A DNA stretch of 64,000 bases from Blautia schinkii DSM 10518. Its GTDB lineage: Bacteria; Bacillota; Clostridia; Lachnospirales; Lachnospiraceae. Made by a program: the position numbers and the translations under genes. Every line of letters starts with the position of its first letter. Position 1 is the first letter of the stretch. Shown here in pieces: positions 26,134-35,554 of this stretch. Location: assembly GCA_000702025.1 (NCBI GenBank), contig JNKJ01000006.1:298803-362802 (forward strand), in the 5' to 3' direction. The notes below the pieces were generated by a model. That model did not search any database. It saw only the letters and a list, made by a program, of their open reading frames with translations, and was not told the origin of the DNA.

Positions 26134-26613
26134 ATGAACATGATGAAAAGGCAGACAGCGGGCAGCTGGATTACTTTTATAACACTGGTTCTGGCTGTTG
26201 CGTCATTAATCGTCTATAACGTAAACGTAAATGGAGAAGGATATTTCCAGAACAGCACGGTACCCCAGGCGGTTACCTACATGATTCTGACGGTTGCATT
26301 ACTGGCAGCGGTGGTTATACTGGCGCAGATAAATATAAAAGGGATTGGCGGGACAGTCCTGGAGCTTATTGCGGGAGCTGCAAAAATAGCGGCTCCGGCC
26401 GCGGCAGTCGCAGCGGTTATGACTCTTGTCTCCAGCAGAATCGAAGGCTTTGCATTTATCTATATGTCAAATGAGGAGGTTCTGCATGAGGTGCAGACTG
26501 CTGCAAACCTTTCCTCTGCACATGGAGCAATCGCCAATATTGTGATACTGGTGGTCGTGGCAGTATGTGGAATGACAGCGGCGTTTTTCAGACTTAGAAA
26601 AGACAGCGAATAG
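26134..26613 (+). CDS. Small four-helix membrane protein, probable partner of the GH3 enzyme
   Basis: The 159-aa protein has about four transmembrane helices (~10-30, 45-65, 80-105 and 130-150) and no recognised domain. The start at 26134 has a strong AAAGGAGGAAACT site; an in-frame ATG 33 bases upstream lacks one. It lies 50 bases after the membrane-anchored GH3 gene and is surely in the same transcript. Small membrane proteins are found beside permuted GH3 genes in this family of bacteria and may help anchor or stabilise them (inference). Confidence 0.75.
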   Translation: MNMMKRQTAGSWITFITLVLAVASLIVYNVNVNGEGYFQNSTVPQAVTYMILTVALLAAVVILAQINIKGIGGTVLELIAGAAKIAAPAAAVAAVMTLVSSRIEGFAFIYMSNEEVLHEVQTAANLSSAHGAIANIVILVVVAVCGMTAAFFRLRKDSE

Positions 26614-26645
26614 TTATTGTTTACAGCAAATCAAAGGATGGGCAT

Positions 26646-26690
26646 TCCCTTTCAGAGCCGGCCGGTAAGTCCGGTCCTGAAAGGGATTTG
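26646..26690 (+). terminator. Stem between the GH3 pair and the GH2 gene, terminator or attenuator
   Basis: TCCCTTTCAG (26646-26655) pairs with CTGAAAGGGA (26677-26686), with an inner CCGG/CCGG pair, followed by TTTGTT. The next gene starts 22 bases later without room for a new promoter, so partial read-through is likely. Confidence 0.7.
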
Positions 26691-26707
26691 TTATAGGACG
26701 GGTAAAT

Positions 26708-29119
26708 ATGAAAAAACTGGATTTTAATACAGACTGGCATTATAAACGCCTGGATGAAACGGGAACAGGCAGAAAAATTACCGTTCCTCACGACGCAATG
26801 TGTACGGAGAGACGTTCGCAGCATAGCCGGGGACAGCATAATATCGGATGGTTTTTGGGCTGTGATTATGAATACCGGAAACGTTTCTTCGTGTCCCCGG
26901 AATATAAAAACGGGGCGGTCCTGCTGGAATTTGAAGGTGTGTACCATAATGCCGAGGTTTATATCAACGGGAAAAAGGCCGGGTACAGGCCCTATGGATA
27001 TACAAATTTTTACGTGAATATCGCGCCGTTCCTTGACTTTGAGCAGGAAAATGAGATTCGTGTGATCGCCAGGAATGCAGACCAGCCCAACAGCCGATGG
27101 TATACAGGCTCAGGAATATACAGGCCTGTATGGCTGTATGTGGCCAAGGAATCGTATATTCCGGTGAATGGCGTAAAAATCCGCACAACAGGATATGACA
27201 AAAAGGAAAAAACAGCCCGGCTTGAGATCAAAGTGGAAACCTCTATACCGGGAGAACCGGCCATTACCATCCTGGATGCGGCTGAACGAGAGGTTCACAC
27301 GCAGCAGCTCGGGTCAGGACAGCAGGGTGTGTTTTTGGCAGAGATCTCTGATGCAAAGCTTTGGAGCGTTGAAACGCCGTATCTCTACACCTGCGTTGTG
27401 AAATTCGGAAAGGATGAGGTGCGGGAGCAGTTTGGAATCCGCATACTTCAATGGGATGCAGAAAACGGTATTACCATAAACGGCAAGCGTGTAATTTTGA
27501 AGGGAGCCTGTATCCACCATGACAACGGCGTTCTGGGAGCCTGTGCTTTCCCGGAGGCTGAGGAGCGCAAGATACGTATCCTTAAGGAGAACGGCTATAA
27601 TGCTATCCGGAGCGCGCACAATCCTTGCTCAAAAGCACTGTTGGATGCCTGCGACAAGCTTGGAATGCTGGTGATGGATGAATATACAGACATGTGGTAT
27701 ATTCACAAAAATGAATATGATTACGCAGGTTATATGCAGGACTGGTGGCAGCAGGACTTGAAGGATATGGTGGAGAAGGATTATAATCATCCAAGCGTCA
27801 TCCTGTATTCCACCGGAAATGAAGTGGCAGAAACAGGACAGAAAAAAGGTATCGACCTTACCGGAAAGATGACAAGGTATCTGCACTCTTTGGACGACAG
27901 CCGCCCGGTAAGCTGCGGAATCAATATTTTCTTTAATTTCCTGTATTCTATGGGCTTTGGCGTCTACAGCGACGATAAGGCCAAAAAAGAAGCGCAGTCA
28001 GCCGACACGGGAAAAGGAAAGAGGAAAACCGTGGGAAGCGAATTTTATAATACCCTGGCCGGACTTCTGGGTGATAAGACAATGAAAATGGGAGCCACGC
28101 TGCATATGTGTGATGTAAAGACAAGAGATGCATACGCAAATATGGATGTGGCCGGATATAATTATGGTATTTTCCGCTACCGTCACGACTTGAAGAAATA
28201 CCCGAAGCGCCTGATCCTGGGAAGCGAGACTTTTTGCAGGGACGCCTATGATTTCTATGAACTGGCGAAACGCGAACCGAGAATCGTGGGAGATTTTGTC
28301 TGGGCAGGAATGGATTATATGGGAGAAGCAGGAATCGGCGCGTGGGAATATGCAGACTATGCGCCCGGTGACGGAGAAGAATGGGGATGGCTTACCGCCG
28401 GAAGCGGCCGCGTGAATATATTGGGCTTTCCAAATGGAGAGGCGGCGTATACAAGAGTTGCCCTGGGGCAGGAAAACGGGCCGCTCATTGCCGTAAGGCC
28501 GGTTTACCAGAAGGGAAAGCATTCCCCGTCCGCCTGGAAGATGACGGATGCCATGGAAAGTTGGACCTGGCCGGGCTGCGAGGGCATGAAGGCAGCAGTC
28601 GAGGTGTATGCAAGAGCCGCCTATGTGGGCTTGTATTTAAACGGAAAGTGCGTGGGTAAAAAGAAGCTGAAAAACACCTGCCGGACAACCTTCCGGGTCC
28701 CATATGAAAAGGGAAAACTGACAGCAGTAGCCTATGATGAAAAAGGGAAAATAACCGGAAAGTATTCTCTTCACACGGCGGCAGATGCCACAAGGCTTTC
28801 TGTTTTGCCGGAGCAGGAAAGAATTCAGGCAGGCGGCCTTGGATTTATTCAGCTTCGTTACACGGATTCACATGGAATCTGGAAACCCATGGAAAAGCAT
28901 CACATCAAGATTACCGTGGAGAACGGAACCCTGGAAGGGCTTGGAAATGCCTGCTCTTACAATAAGGACGGTTATTGGAGGGACAATACAAGTACCTATT
29001 ACGGCGAGGCGCTTGCCGTTGTCCGGGCCGGCCAAAGAGGTTACGTGAAGGTAACAGTGTCGGATGAAGGCGGGGATTACAGTGTGGAAATCCCCATTAA
29101 AGAAAGAGAAAGGGATTGA
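26708..29119 (+). CDS. Glycoside hydrolase family 2 (beta-galactosidase / beta-glucuronidase type)
   Basis: The 803-aa cytosolic protein has a sugar-binding jelly roll (~1-160, GVYHNAEVYINGKKAGYRPYG), an Ig-like domain and a TIM barrel (~260-560). The barrel includes the family signature IRSAHNPCSKALLDACDKLG. The acid/base Glu is in YSTGNEVAE and the nucleophile Glu probably in ILGSETFCRD. C-terminal DUF4982-like and Ig-like domains follow. There is no signal peptide, so it acts on imported glycosides. The exact sugar (galactose, glucuronic acid or other) cannot be told from the sequence. It sits between GH3 and a second rhamnosidase, fitting stepwise trimming of a rhamnose-containing glycoside. 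Confidence 0.92.
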   Translation: MKKLDFNTDWHYKRLDETGTGRKITVPHDAMCTERRSQHSRGQHNIGWFLGCDYEYRKRFFVSPEYKNGAVLLEFEGVYHNAEVYINGKKAGYRPYGYTNFYVNIAPFLDFEQENEIRVIARNADQPNSRWYTGSGIYRPVWLYVAKESYIPVNGVKIRTTGYDKKEKTARLEIKVETSIPGEPAITILDAAEREVHTQQLGSGQQGVFLAEISDAKLWSVETPYLYTCVVKFGKDEVREQFGIRILQWDAENGITINGKRVILKGACIHHDNGVLGACAFPEAEERKIRILKENGYNAIRSAHNPCSKALLDACDKLGMLVMDEYTDMWYIHKNEYDYAGYMQDWWQQDLKDMVEKDYNHPSVILYSTGNEVAETGQKKGIDLTGKMTRYLHSLDDSRPVSCGINIFFNFLYSMGFGVYSDDKAKKEAQSADTGKGKRKTVGSEFYNTLAGLLGDKTMKMGATLHMCDVKTRDAYANMDVAGYNYGIFRYRHDLKKYPKRLILGSETFCRDAYDFYELAKREPRIVGDFVWAGMDYMGEAGIGAWEYADYAPGDGEEWGWLTAGSGRVNILGFPNGEAAYTRVALGQENGPLIAVRPVYQKGKHSPSAWKMTDAMESWTWPGCEGMKAAVEVYARAAYVGLYLNGKCVGKKKLKNTCRTTFRVPYEKGKLTAVAYDEKGKITGKYSLHTAADATRLSVLPEQERIQAGGLGFIQLRYTDSHGIWKPMEKHHIKITVENGTLEGLGNACSYNKDGYWRDNTSTYYGEALAVVRAGQRGYVKVTVSDEGGDYSVEIPIKERERD

Positions 29120-29128
29120 GAAGCGCTT

Positions 29129-31681
29129 ATGCTGAAGGTCAGAAAATTTACATGTGAAAATTTGTCATATGGCTGTGTCACGGACGAGCAGCATCCATGC
29201 TTCTCCTTCTCTGTGGAGAGCGACAGACAGGGCGCCAGTCTGCAGAAAGCCGTCCTTACAGTGGGAAACTGGTGTACAGAGACTACAAGCCAGATTGCAA
29301 TTCCGTACGACGGGGAACCATTACAGCCGTTTACAGCCTATGAAGCGCAGCTTGAGGTCTGGGACTACGCGGGCGAAACAGCGCGCGGGAGGGTAAGCTT
29401 CGAGACGGGACGGATGGACACTCCCTGGAGTGCAGAATGGATTACAGACGGCAGCTATTCCTTCACGGAAAAGAAGATATCGCCCGTTCCCATGAATTTT
29501 CGCCGCAGCTTTAAGACGGAAAAAAAGGTGAAAAGTGCAAGGATTTATGCCACCGCCATGGGAATTTATGAAATCCTTCTGAACGGGGAAAAGGTAGGGG
29601 ATGAATACTTTGCGCCAGGCTTTACTTCTTATAAAACAAGGCTCCAGTACCAGACGTATGATGTCACCTCTTATATCGGACGGGAAAACAATCTGGATGT
29701 TGTGGTGGCTGGCGGCTGGGCTGTGGGCTCCTTTGTTTTCACCAGAAAGAACCGTATCAGTGCGGACCGCCAGGCTCTGCTTCTGGAGCTTCGCATCACA
29801 TATACAGACGGCAGCGAGGCTGTGATTGGAACAGATACGGACTGGGAGGTAACAGAGGAAGGACCTTACAGAGAGGCCGATTTTTATGACGGTGAGACTT
29901 ATGATGCAACCGTCTGCCCGGAAACAATAAACTGGAGAAAGGCAGCTCTGGAAAACTTAAGAACAGTCCCCCTGATTTTTGCAGCCTGTGGCGCTCCTGT
30001 GAGAGCGCATGAAAGGCTGTATCCCGTAAGCTGTACGGAAACAGAGCAGGGGCTTGTCTATGACTTCGGACAGAACTTTGCCGGAGTGATCGAGCTTACC
30101 CTTCAGGCAAAAAAGGGGCAGAAGGTTATCGTAAGACATGCGGAGATTCTGAATCCCGACGGCACCTTAAATACGCAGTTTTTAAGAACTGCCAGGGCGA
30201 CGGCTGCCTACATCTGCAGGGAGGGAAAACAGAAATATTCTCCAAGGCTTACATACATGGGGTTCAGGTATATCTGCATAGAAGGAATCCAGGAGGAGGA
30301 TGTAGAGGTCTCTGCAAGGGCTCTTTACTCTGATCTGGAAAATAAGGGAGAATTCAGCTGCTCTTACCCCGCGCTGAACCGGCTGCAGAGCAATATTACA
30401 TGGAGCGCAAAATCCAACTTTATGGATATTCCCACAGACTGTCCACAGAGAGATGAGAGGATGGGCTGGACCGGAGATATTGCGGTTTTTGCGCCTGCCG
30501 CGTGCTACAATTTTAAAATGGACCGTTTCCTGGATAAATGGCTGGCGGATATGGAGGCCGAGCAGCTTCCCACCGGAGGCATCCCCAATACAATTCCGGC
30601 GCAGGGCTATGGGTTTCCGGCAACCATGCCCACGATAGCCGTAGAATTTTGGGGAGACGCCTGTATCCTGGTTCCTTGGGCACTGTATCAGGCTGAGGGC
30701 GATCCGCGCATTCTGGAAAAATATTATCCCATGATGAAAAAATACGTAAACGCCTGCAAATTCTGGGCGGGCCTGTTAAGCGCCGGAAAACACAGATACA
30801 TTTGGCATACCCCCTCCATGCTTCATTTTGGAGACTGGGTGGCTCCTGACGTACCTAAAATGTCCCAGTGGCAGAAGCGCAGCAAATGGACGGCAACGGC
30901 AAGCCTGTGCCATTCAAGCCACCTTCTTTCGCAAATTGCGGAAATTTTGGGAATGGAGCAGGATGCCGGGAAGTACCGGATGATGAGTGAGAGGACGGCG
31001 GATGCATATCGCAGTATTCTCACAGACGGGAACGGAAAATTAAAAGAAGAATTTCAGACCGCCTATGTGCTTCCCTTATATTTCGGGATTTTTGACGGCG
31101 CTGCAAAAGAGAAGGCCGTTGACAATCTGGTGAGACTGGTACAGGAAAACGATTATTGTATCGGAACCGGCTTTCCGGGGACGCCGTATATTCTGTTTGC
31201 CCTGGCAGACAACGGCAGGGCGGATGTGGCGTACAGAATGCTTATGAATGAAAAATGCCCTTCCTGGCTGTATGAGGTAAAAAGCGGAGCGACTACAATC
31301 TGGGAGCGCTGGGACGGACTGGATGAAAACGGGCTCTGTCCCATCGGAGATGACGGTACAGACCAGATGATCTCTTATAATCATTATGCCAGCGGCGCGG
31401 TCGGCGATTTTCTCTATCGGAGAATAGCCGGAATTGAGGCGCAGACCCCCGGTTATGAGCATTTCAAAATAGAACCGGTGTTAAATGAGGCGATTACATT
31501 TGCAAGAGGAAGCGTGGAGACACCTTACGGCAGGATTGTTTCAGACTGGAAGAGGGAAGGCGATCGCTTCACAATCCAGGCAGAGGTTCCGGTGGGATGC
31601 AGGTGCAGCCTGAAGCTTCCGGACGGAACAGAGGAGATGCTGGAGAGTGGCAGGTATGAAAGACAGTGCAGGCTTAAGTGA
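29129..31681 (+). CDS. Cytosolic alpha-L-rhamnosidase (GH78)
   Basis: The 850-aa protein without signal peptide has the usual GH78 layout: Bac_rhamnosid N domain (~1-110), a concanavalin-like domain with YATAMGIYEILLNGEKVGDEY, and the (alpha/alpha)6 catalytic domain. Hallmarks are PTDCPQRDERMGWTGDIAVF and GATTIWERWDGL. It differs from the 1209-aa enzyme at 19071 by lacking the signal peptide and the laminin-G-like insert, so it probably finishes rhamnose removal inside the cell. Only 9 bases separate it from the GH2 stop, showing co-transcription. Confidence 0.95.
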   Translation: MLKVRKFTCENLSYGCVTDEQHPCFSFSVESDRQGASLQKAVLTVGNWCTETTSQIAIPYDGEPLQPFTAYEAQLEVWDYAGETARGRVSFETGRMDTPWSAEWITDGSYSFTEKKISPVPMNFRRSFKTEKKVKSARIYATAMGIYEILLNGEKVGDEYFAPGFTSYKTRLQYQTYDVTSYIGRENNLDVVVAGGWAVGSFVFTRKNRISADRQALLLELRITYTDGSEAVIGTDTDWEVTEEGPYREADFYDGETYDATVCPETINWRKAALENLRTVPLIFAACGAPVRAHERLYPVSCTETEQGLVYDFGQNFAGVIELTLQAKKGQKVIVRHAEILNPDGTLNTQFLRTARATAAYICREGKQKYSPRLTYMGFRYICIEGIQEEDVEVSARALYSDLENKGEFSCSYPALNRLQSNITWSAKSNFMDIPTDCPQRDERMGWTGDIAVFAPAACYNFKMDRFLDKWLADMEAEQLPTGGIPNTIPAQGYGFPATMPTIAVEFWGDACILVPWALYQAEGDPRILEKYYPMMKKYVNACKFWAGLLSAGKHRYIWHTPSMLHFGDWVAPDVPKMSQWQKRSKWTATASLCHSSHLLSQIAEILGMEQDAGKYRMMSERTADAYRSILTDGNGKLKEEFQTAYVLPLYFGIFDGAAKEKAVDNLVRLVQENDYCIGTGFPGTPYILFALADNGRADVAYRMLMNEKCPSWLYEVKSGATTIWERWDGLDENGLCPIGDDGTDQMISYNHYASGAVGDFLYRRIAGIEAQTPGYEHFKIEPVLNEAITFARGSVETPYGRIVSDWKREGDRFTIQAEVPVGCRCSLKLPDGTEEMLESGRYERQCRLK

Positions 31682-31712
31682 TGGGAGAGATAAGCGACGG
31701 GAGAGATAAGCG

Positions 31713-33179
31713 ATGAAAAACAACAAAAAAAGTATATGGGAAAATCCCCTTTTTAACTCGAAAATCAAATCCGATCAGGTTAAAATGCCGGAAATGCTGT
31801 TGGGGTATTTTATTGGACCGTTTGGAGCCTTGCTGGCGTCCGGCATTTTCACCAGCATTCTTCAAAACTATTTTACGGACGTATTAAAACTGAATCTGAC
31901 ATTTCTGACCACCCTGCAGCTGGTATCCACTATTTTTATCGTGATTTCCAATCTGGTTGTAGGACAGCTGATTGAAAGAACGAAGACAATGGCGGGAAAG
32001 GCAAGGCCATGGATTCTTCTGTCTGCCCTTACCCTGTCGGTTGCAAGCGTGCTGATGTTTATCGTGCCGTTTGAAGGCACTGCCAAAATGGTATGGGTGG
32101 CGGTTGCGTATAATTTGTTTTATGCGGTGGCCTATCCTATCTATAATACGGCCAATTCCACTCTTATACCGTTATCCACAAGAAACAGCAAGCAGAGAGG
32201 CGCACTTGCGTCATTTACTAATGTTGCGGGGCTTGGTGTCATGGGTACGGGTTCCATGGTGTTCCCGGTACTGGTTTCCTTCGCCTTGAAGGAGAACCAG
32301 GGGCTGTGGTTTATTGCCATGCTGGTGATTGCCATTTTTTCGGCTCTTACCATCTATCTTCAGTACATGTTCACCAGAGAACGCGTGACCGAGGAGCTGG
32401 AAAAAAGAGAGGCAGAGGAGACAGAAAAAGGGTCTGCGCCGTCTATGGGCAGTCAGCTGAAAGCGGTAGTCAGCGAAAAAACCTGGTGGATTGTCATGTT
32501 TTTCTATATCGGCTTTCAGTGGAGCGGAGCCATGAAAAACGGCTCCATGTCCTATTACTGCAAGTGGGTGCTCGATAATTCCTTTTTTGGAACAGCAGAC
32601 GCCTGGGGTGCTTCCCAGTCCCTTCTTTCTATCATGGGGGCGGTTCCCATGGCCCTGGCGGCGATTGCAGTGGTTCCGCTGTGTAATAAATACGGAAAGC
32701 GGATCATATGCATGGCCGGAATGCTTCTGGGGGCTTGCGGAGGAGTGATCGCCATTATCGGGAACGGGCAGATTGTACCGGTAGCCATCGGCGTGGGCTT
32801 AAAGTGTCTGGGATCGGCTCCGGCCTGCTATATGATTCTGGCGCTGCTTGCGGATGTCATTGACCATATAGAGTATAAGAGCCATATCCGTACGGACGGA
32901 ATGACCATGTCCATTTACAGCTCCATTATGGTGGCGGGAACGCCCATCTGCAATTCCATTTTCAGCGCTGTTCTGGGGATGAGCGGCTATAATCAGAACG
33001 TGGATGTGGCGCTTGGAACCGCCGGACAGACAGCCGCGGCCCAGGCGGCTATTTCCGCCAGCTATATATGGGTGGAAACCATTGCGTATGTAATCTGTGC
33101 GGTACTGATCCTGTTCTTTACCATAGAGAAAAAGCTTCCGGAGGAACAGGCGGCCATTGCCGCGAGGAAAACGGCATAG
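31713..33179 (+). CDS. GPH-family glycoside:cation symporter (MFS, MelB-like)
   Basis: The 488-aa protein has 12 predicted membrane helices and the GPH pattern: an N-terminal PEMLLGYFIGPFGALLASG, the loop QLIERTKTMAGKARPWIL (helix 2-3 region) and a late ADVIDHIEYKSHIRTDG motif. GPH members bring in glycosides with Na+ or H+. Placed right after GH2 and GH78, it should import the sugar chains they process. Its last codons form the first unit of a 37-bp tandem repeat, so the C-terminal EEQAAIAARKTA may have grown by repeat expansion. Confidence 0.93.
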   Translation: MKNNKKSIWENPLFNSKIKSDQVKMPEMLLGYFIGPFGALLASGIFTSILQNYFTDVLKLNLTFLTTLQLVSTIFIVISNLVVGQLIERTKTMAGKARPWILLSALTLSVASVLMFIVPFEGTAKMVWVAVAYNLFYAVAYPIYNTANSTLIPLSTRNSKQRGALASFTNVAGLGVMGTGSMVFPVLVSFALKENQGLWFIAMLVIAIFSALTIYLQYMFTRERVTEELEKREAEETEKGSAPSMGSQLKAVVSEKTWWIVMFFYIGFQWSGAMKNGSMSYYCKWVLDNSFFGTADAWGASQSLLSIMGAVPMALAAIAVVPLCNKYGKRIICMAGMLLGACGGVIAIIGNGQIVPVAIGVGLKCLGSAPACYMILALLADVIDHIEYKSHIRTDGMTMSIYSSIMVAGTPICNSIFSAVLGMSGYNQNVDVALGTAGQTAAAQAAISASYIWVETIAYVICAVLILFFTIEKKLPEEQAAIAARKTA

Positions 33180-33296
33180 GAAGCAGGCGGACATTGCAGC
33201 GCGGAAAACGGCATAGGAGGCAGGCGGACATTGCTGCGCGGAAAACGGCATAGGAGGCAGCTGGCCATTGCCGCGCGGAAAACAGCATAGGAAGCC
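33149..33296 (+). repeat. Four tandem 37-bp repeats over the symporter gene end
   Basis: Units at 33149-33185, 33186-33222, 33223-33259 and 33260-33296 differ at only a few bases. Each contains CATTGC, GGAAAAC and GCATAGG. The symporter stop codon lies in unit 1. As 37 is not a multiple of three, each unit is read in a different frame if translation passes the stop. Confidence 0.9.
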
Positions 33297-33524
33297 GCCG
33301 CCCTGGAAGCCGTCGCCTCAGGAATCGGTTTCGGGAGACGGCTTCCGGGCGCAGGATGATCGGCAGGATGACCGGAAAATCTTCCTTTTCATAAAATATC
33401 ATATTTGATATAATGAGGTAAAAGAAAACGTGCAGCTATGTACGTGCCTATGTACATGCTTATGTATATGCGTAAAGCACCTCATTGGACATTAAATATA
33501 CATTTTGAAATCAGGGAGAAAAAG
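33180..33524. other. Intergenic region: tandem repeats, hairpin, promoter and direct repeats before the LytTR pair
   Basis: After the 37-bp repeats there is a perfect 10-bp stem, GGAAGCCGTC (33305-33314) with GACGGCTTCC (33337-33346), without a T-tract. A TATAAT hexamer (33409-33414) follows and then three 12-bp direct repeats (33435-33470). No gene is credible here. Confidence 0.7.
33435..33470 (+). repeat. Three 12-bp direct repeats upstream of the LytTR regulator gene
   Basis: Units at 33435-33446, 33447-33458 and 33459-33470 share the core TATGTA. They lie ~20 bases after a TATAAT box and 55 bases before the response regulator start. LytTR proteins bind spaced direct repeats, so autoregulation is plausible, though the position downstream of the promoter would imply repression. 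Confidence 0.55.
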
Positions 33525-34235
33525 ATGATTCGGATTGCATTGGTGGAGGATGACGCCCAGTACCGTCAGGAGCTGTTGGGTTATCTGAAAAGATACGAGC
33601 AGGAAAGCAGGGAGAAATTTCAAATTACCGTATTCACAGACGGAGACGAGATTGTAGAAGATTATAAAGCGTGCTATGACATCATATTTATGGACATTGA
33701 GATGGCCTTTATGGACGGAATGACTGCGGCGGAGCATATCCGCAAGCTGGATACCGAGGTTGTGATTTTTTTTATCACAAATATGCCCCAGTATGCCATA
33801 AAGGGCTATACCGTAGACGCGCTGGATTATGTGCTTAAGCCGGTCAGTTATTATGCCTTTACGCAGAGACTGGAACGCGCGCTGTCAAGAATGAAAAAGC
33901 GCGTAAAAAAATACGTGGTGATTGCCAACCGCGGCAGACTGAAAAAGCTGGATATTTCAGAGATTACATATATTGAGGTGCAGGATCATGATCTTGTTTA
34001 CCATACCGCAGACGAGGACTTTATGACAAAGGGCTCCCTGTCGGAAGTGGAAAACGACCTGAAAAAGCATGGATTTTTCAGGTGCAACAAGTGTTATCTG
34101 GTTAATCTGGAATACGTAGAGGCTGTGCAGAATTCAGACGCCCTTGTGGGAAATGAGAGAATCCAGATCAGCCGCGCGAGGAGAAAGGCATTTCTGGAAG
34201 CGTTGAATGATTACATGAACGAGGTGAGCAAATAG
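33525..34235 (+). CDS. LytTR-family response regulator
   Basis: The 236-aa protein has a receiver domain (~1-120: acidic pair EDD, phosphoacceptor Asp in IIFMDIEMAFMDG, Lys in DYVLKPVSY) and a LytTR DNA-binding domain (~135-235). The start at 33525 is chosen for the AGGGAGAAA site; an in-frame ATG at 33438 would add residues encoded by the 12-bp repeats. Its stop overlaps the GTG start of a sensor kinase gene by one base. It follows the rhamnoside transport gene and is a good candidate to control that locus. Confidence 0.93.
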   Translation: MIRIALVEDDAQYRQELLGYLKRYEQESREKFQITVFTDGDEIVEDYKACYDIIFMDIEMAFMDGMTAAEHIRKLDTEVVIFFITNMPQYAIKGYTVDALDYVLKPVSYYAFTQRLERALSRMKKRVKKYVVIANRGRLKKLDISEITYIEVQDHDLVYHTADEDFMTKGSLSEVENDLKKHGFFRCNKCYLVNLEYVEAVQNSDALVGNERIQISRARRKAFLEALNDYMNEVSK

Positions 34236-35554
34236 TGCTTCAGGTTACCCCGAATTTAAACAATACCCCGGGCATTTATTATGCCATTGCCTATATTTTC
34301 AGCACTTTCCTGTATATCAGCATCAATAAGAAGCGGCAGAAGGGCGTGCGGCGCGCGGCAATTCAGGCAGGCTGCGCTGCTTTGCTGATTGTTTTTATGC
34401 TTGCCACAGACCAGATAGCGGTCAAATGGTTTATCCCTTGCGTTTTGACGGAAATAGGGCTGATCTGGCTGCCCATTCATCTTTGCTGCGAGATGGACTG
34501 GAGAAAGTCCGCTTATTTTTGTATCCGGGCGTTTATCCTGGGAGAGCTTGCTGCTTCGCTGGACTGGCAGCTATTTTATTTCGGGCTGATGAACTGGAAG
34601 CTGGAGCTCAATATGATGTGGAACCTGCTGTTCCTGGCGGTGTCCTACGGCAGTGTCTTCGGGCTTATGTACTGCCTGGAGCGGAGGCACCGGAAGGAAA
34701 ACGAGGAGCTGCATATAAGCGGAAGGGAGCTTGGGATTACTGCTTTTCTTCTTCTGCTGGTGTATATGACGAGCAATCTGAGTTATGTTTTTTCAAATAC
34801 GCCCTTCAGTACCCAGTTTCCGGCAGAGATGTTTACAATCCGCACACTCGTGGATCTGGGCGGGGTTGGTATTCTTTTTGCCTATCATATGCAGATACAG
34901 GAAATAAATGTAAAGGTGGAAAATGCATATTTACAGAATATGCTTCACGCCCACTATGAGAACTACAAAATCTCAGAGGAAAGCATTGCTCTTGTCAACC
35001 AGAAGTACCATGATCTGAAGCACCAGATTGCGTTTCTTCGCTCATCCATAGACGATGGGGAGAAGGAAACGTACCTGGATCAGATGGAGCAGGAGATTAA
35101 ATTATACGAGGCGCAGAATAAGACGGGAAATAAGGTGCTGGACACGATTCTGACGGCGAAAACACTGCAGTGCCAGAATCAGGGAATCAGCCTCACCTGC
35201 GTGGCGGACGGGCAGGCCATTGAATTTATGCATCCCATGGATATTACTGCCTTGTTTGGAAATGCGCTGGATAATGCCATTGAAAGTGTGAAAAAAATCG
35301 CTGACCCGGAGCAAAGGCTGATCCACATGGTGGTGTCACGGAAGAAAAATTTTCTGCGCATCAAGGTGGAAAATTGTTACCAGGGAAAGCTGGAATTCGA
35401 AAACGGAATGCCGAAAACGACAAAGCTTGACAAAAAGTTTCACGGCTACGGCATGAAAAGCATTCATAATATTGTAGAAAAATATAGCGGTTCCGTGACC
35501 GTTCAGGCGAAGGACGGGTGGTTTGAGCTGAGGATATTGATTCCGCAGCAGTGA
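34235..35554 (+). CDS. AgrC-like GHKL sensor histidine kinase
   Basis: The 439-aa protein has six or seven N-terminal membrane helices (~5-225), an H-box (NQKYHDLKHQIAFLRSS) and a GHKL ATPase domain with N-box ALFGNALDNAIESVKKI and G2 region KFHGYGMKSI. It begins with GTG at 34235, overlapping the response regulator stop. It resembles kinases that sense peptides or antibiotics, but no agrB/agrD-like genes are present. The second copy of the 78-bp repeat begins at its stop codon. Confidence 0.9.
   Translation: MLQVTPNLNNTPGIYYAIAYIFSTFLYISINKKRQKGVRRAAIQAGCAALLIVFMLATDQIAVKWFIPCVLTEIGLIWLPIHLCCEMDWRKSAYFCIRAFILGELAASLDWQLFYFGLMNWKLELNMMWNLLFLAVSYGSVFGLMYCLERRHRKENEELHISGRELGITAFLLLLVYMTSNLSYVFSNTPFSTQFPAEMFTIRTLVDLGGVGILFAYHMQIQEINVKVENAYLQNMLHAHYENYKISEESIALVNQKYHDLKHQIAFLRSSIDDGEKETYLDQMEQEIKLYEAQNKTGNKVLDTILTAKTLQCQNQGISLTCVADGQAIEFMHPMDITALFGNALDNAIESVKKIADPEQRLIHMVVSRKKNFLRIKVENCYQGKLEFENGMPKTTKLDKKFHGYGMKSIHNIVEKYSGSVTVQAKDGWFELRILIPQQ

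Noticed and set aside
34235-35554. Possible Agr-type quorum-sensing locus because of the AgrC-like kinase and LytTR regulator
   Set aside because: No AgrB-like membrane protease or AgrD-like peptide gene is found within several kb on either strand.
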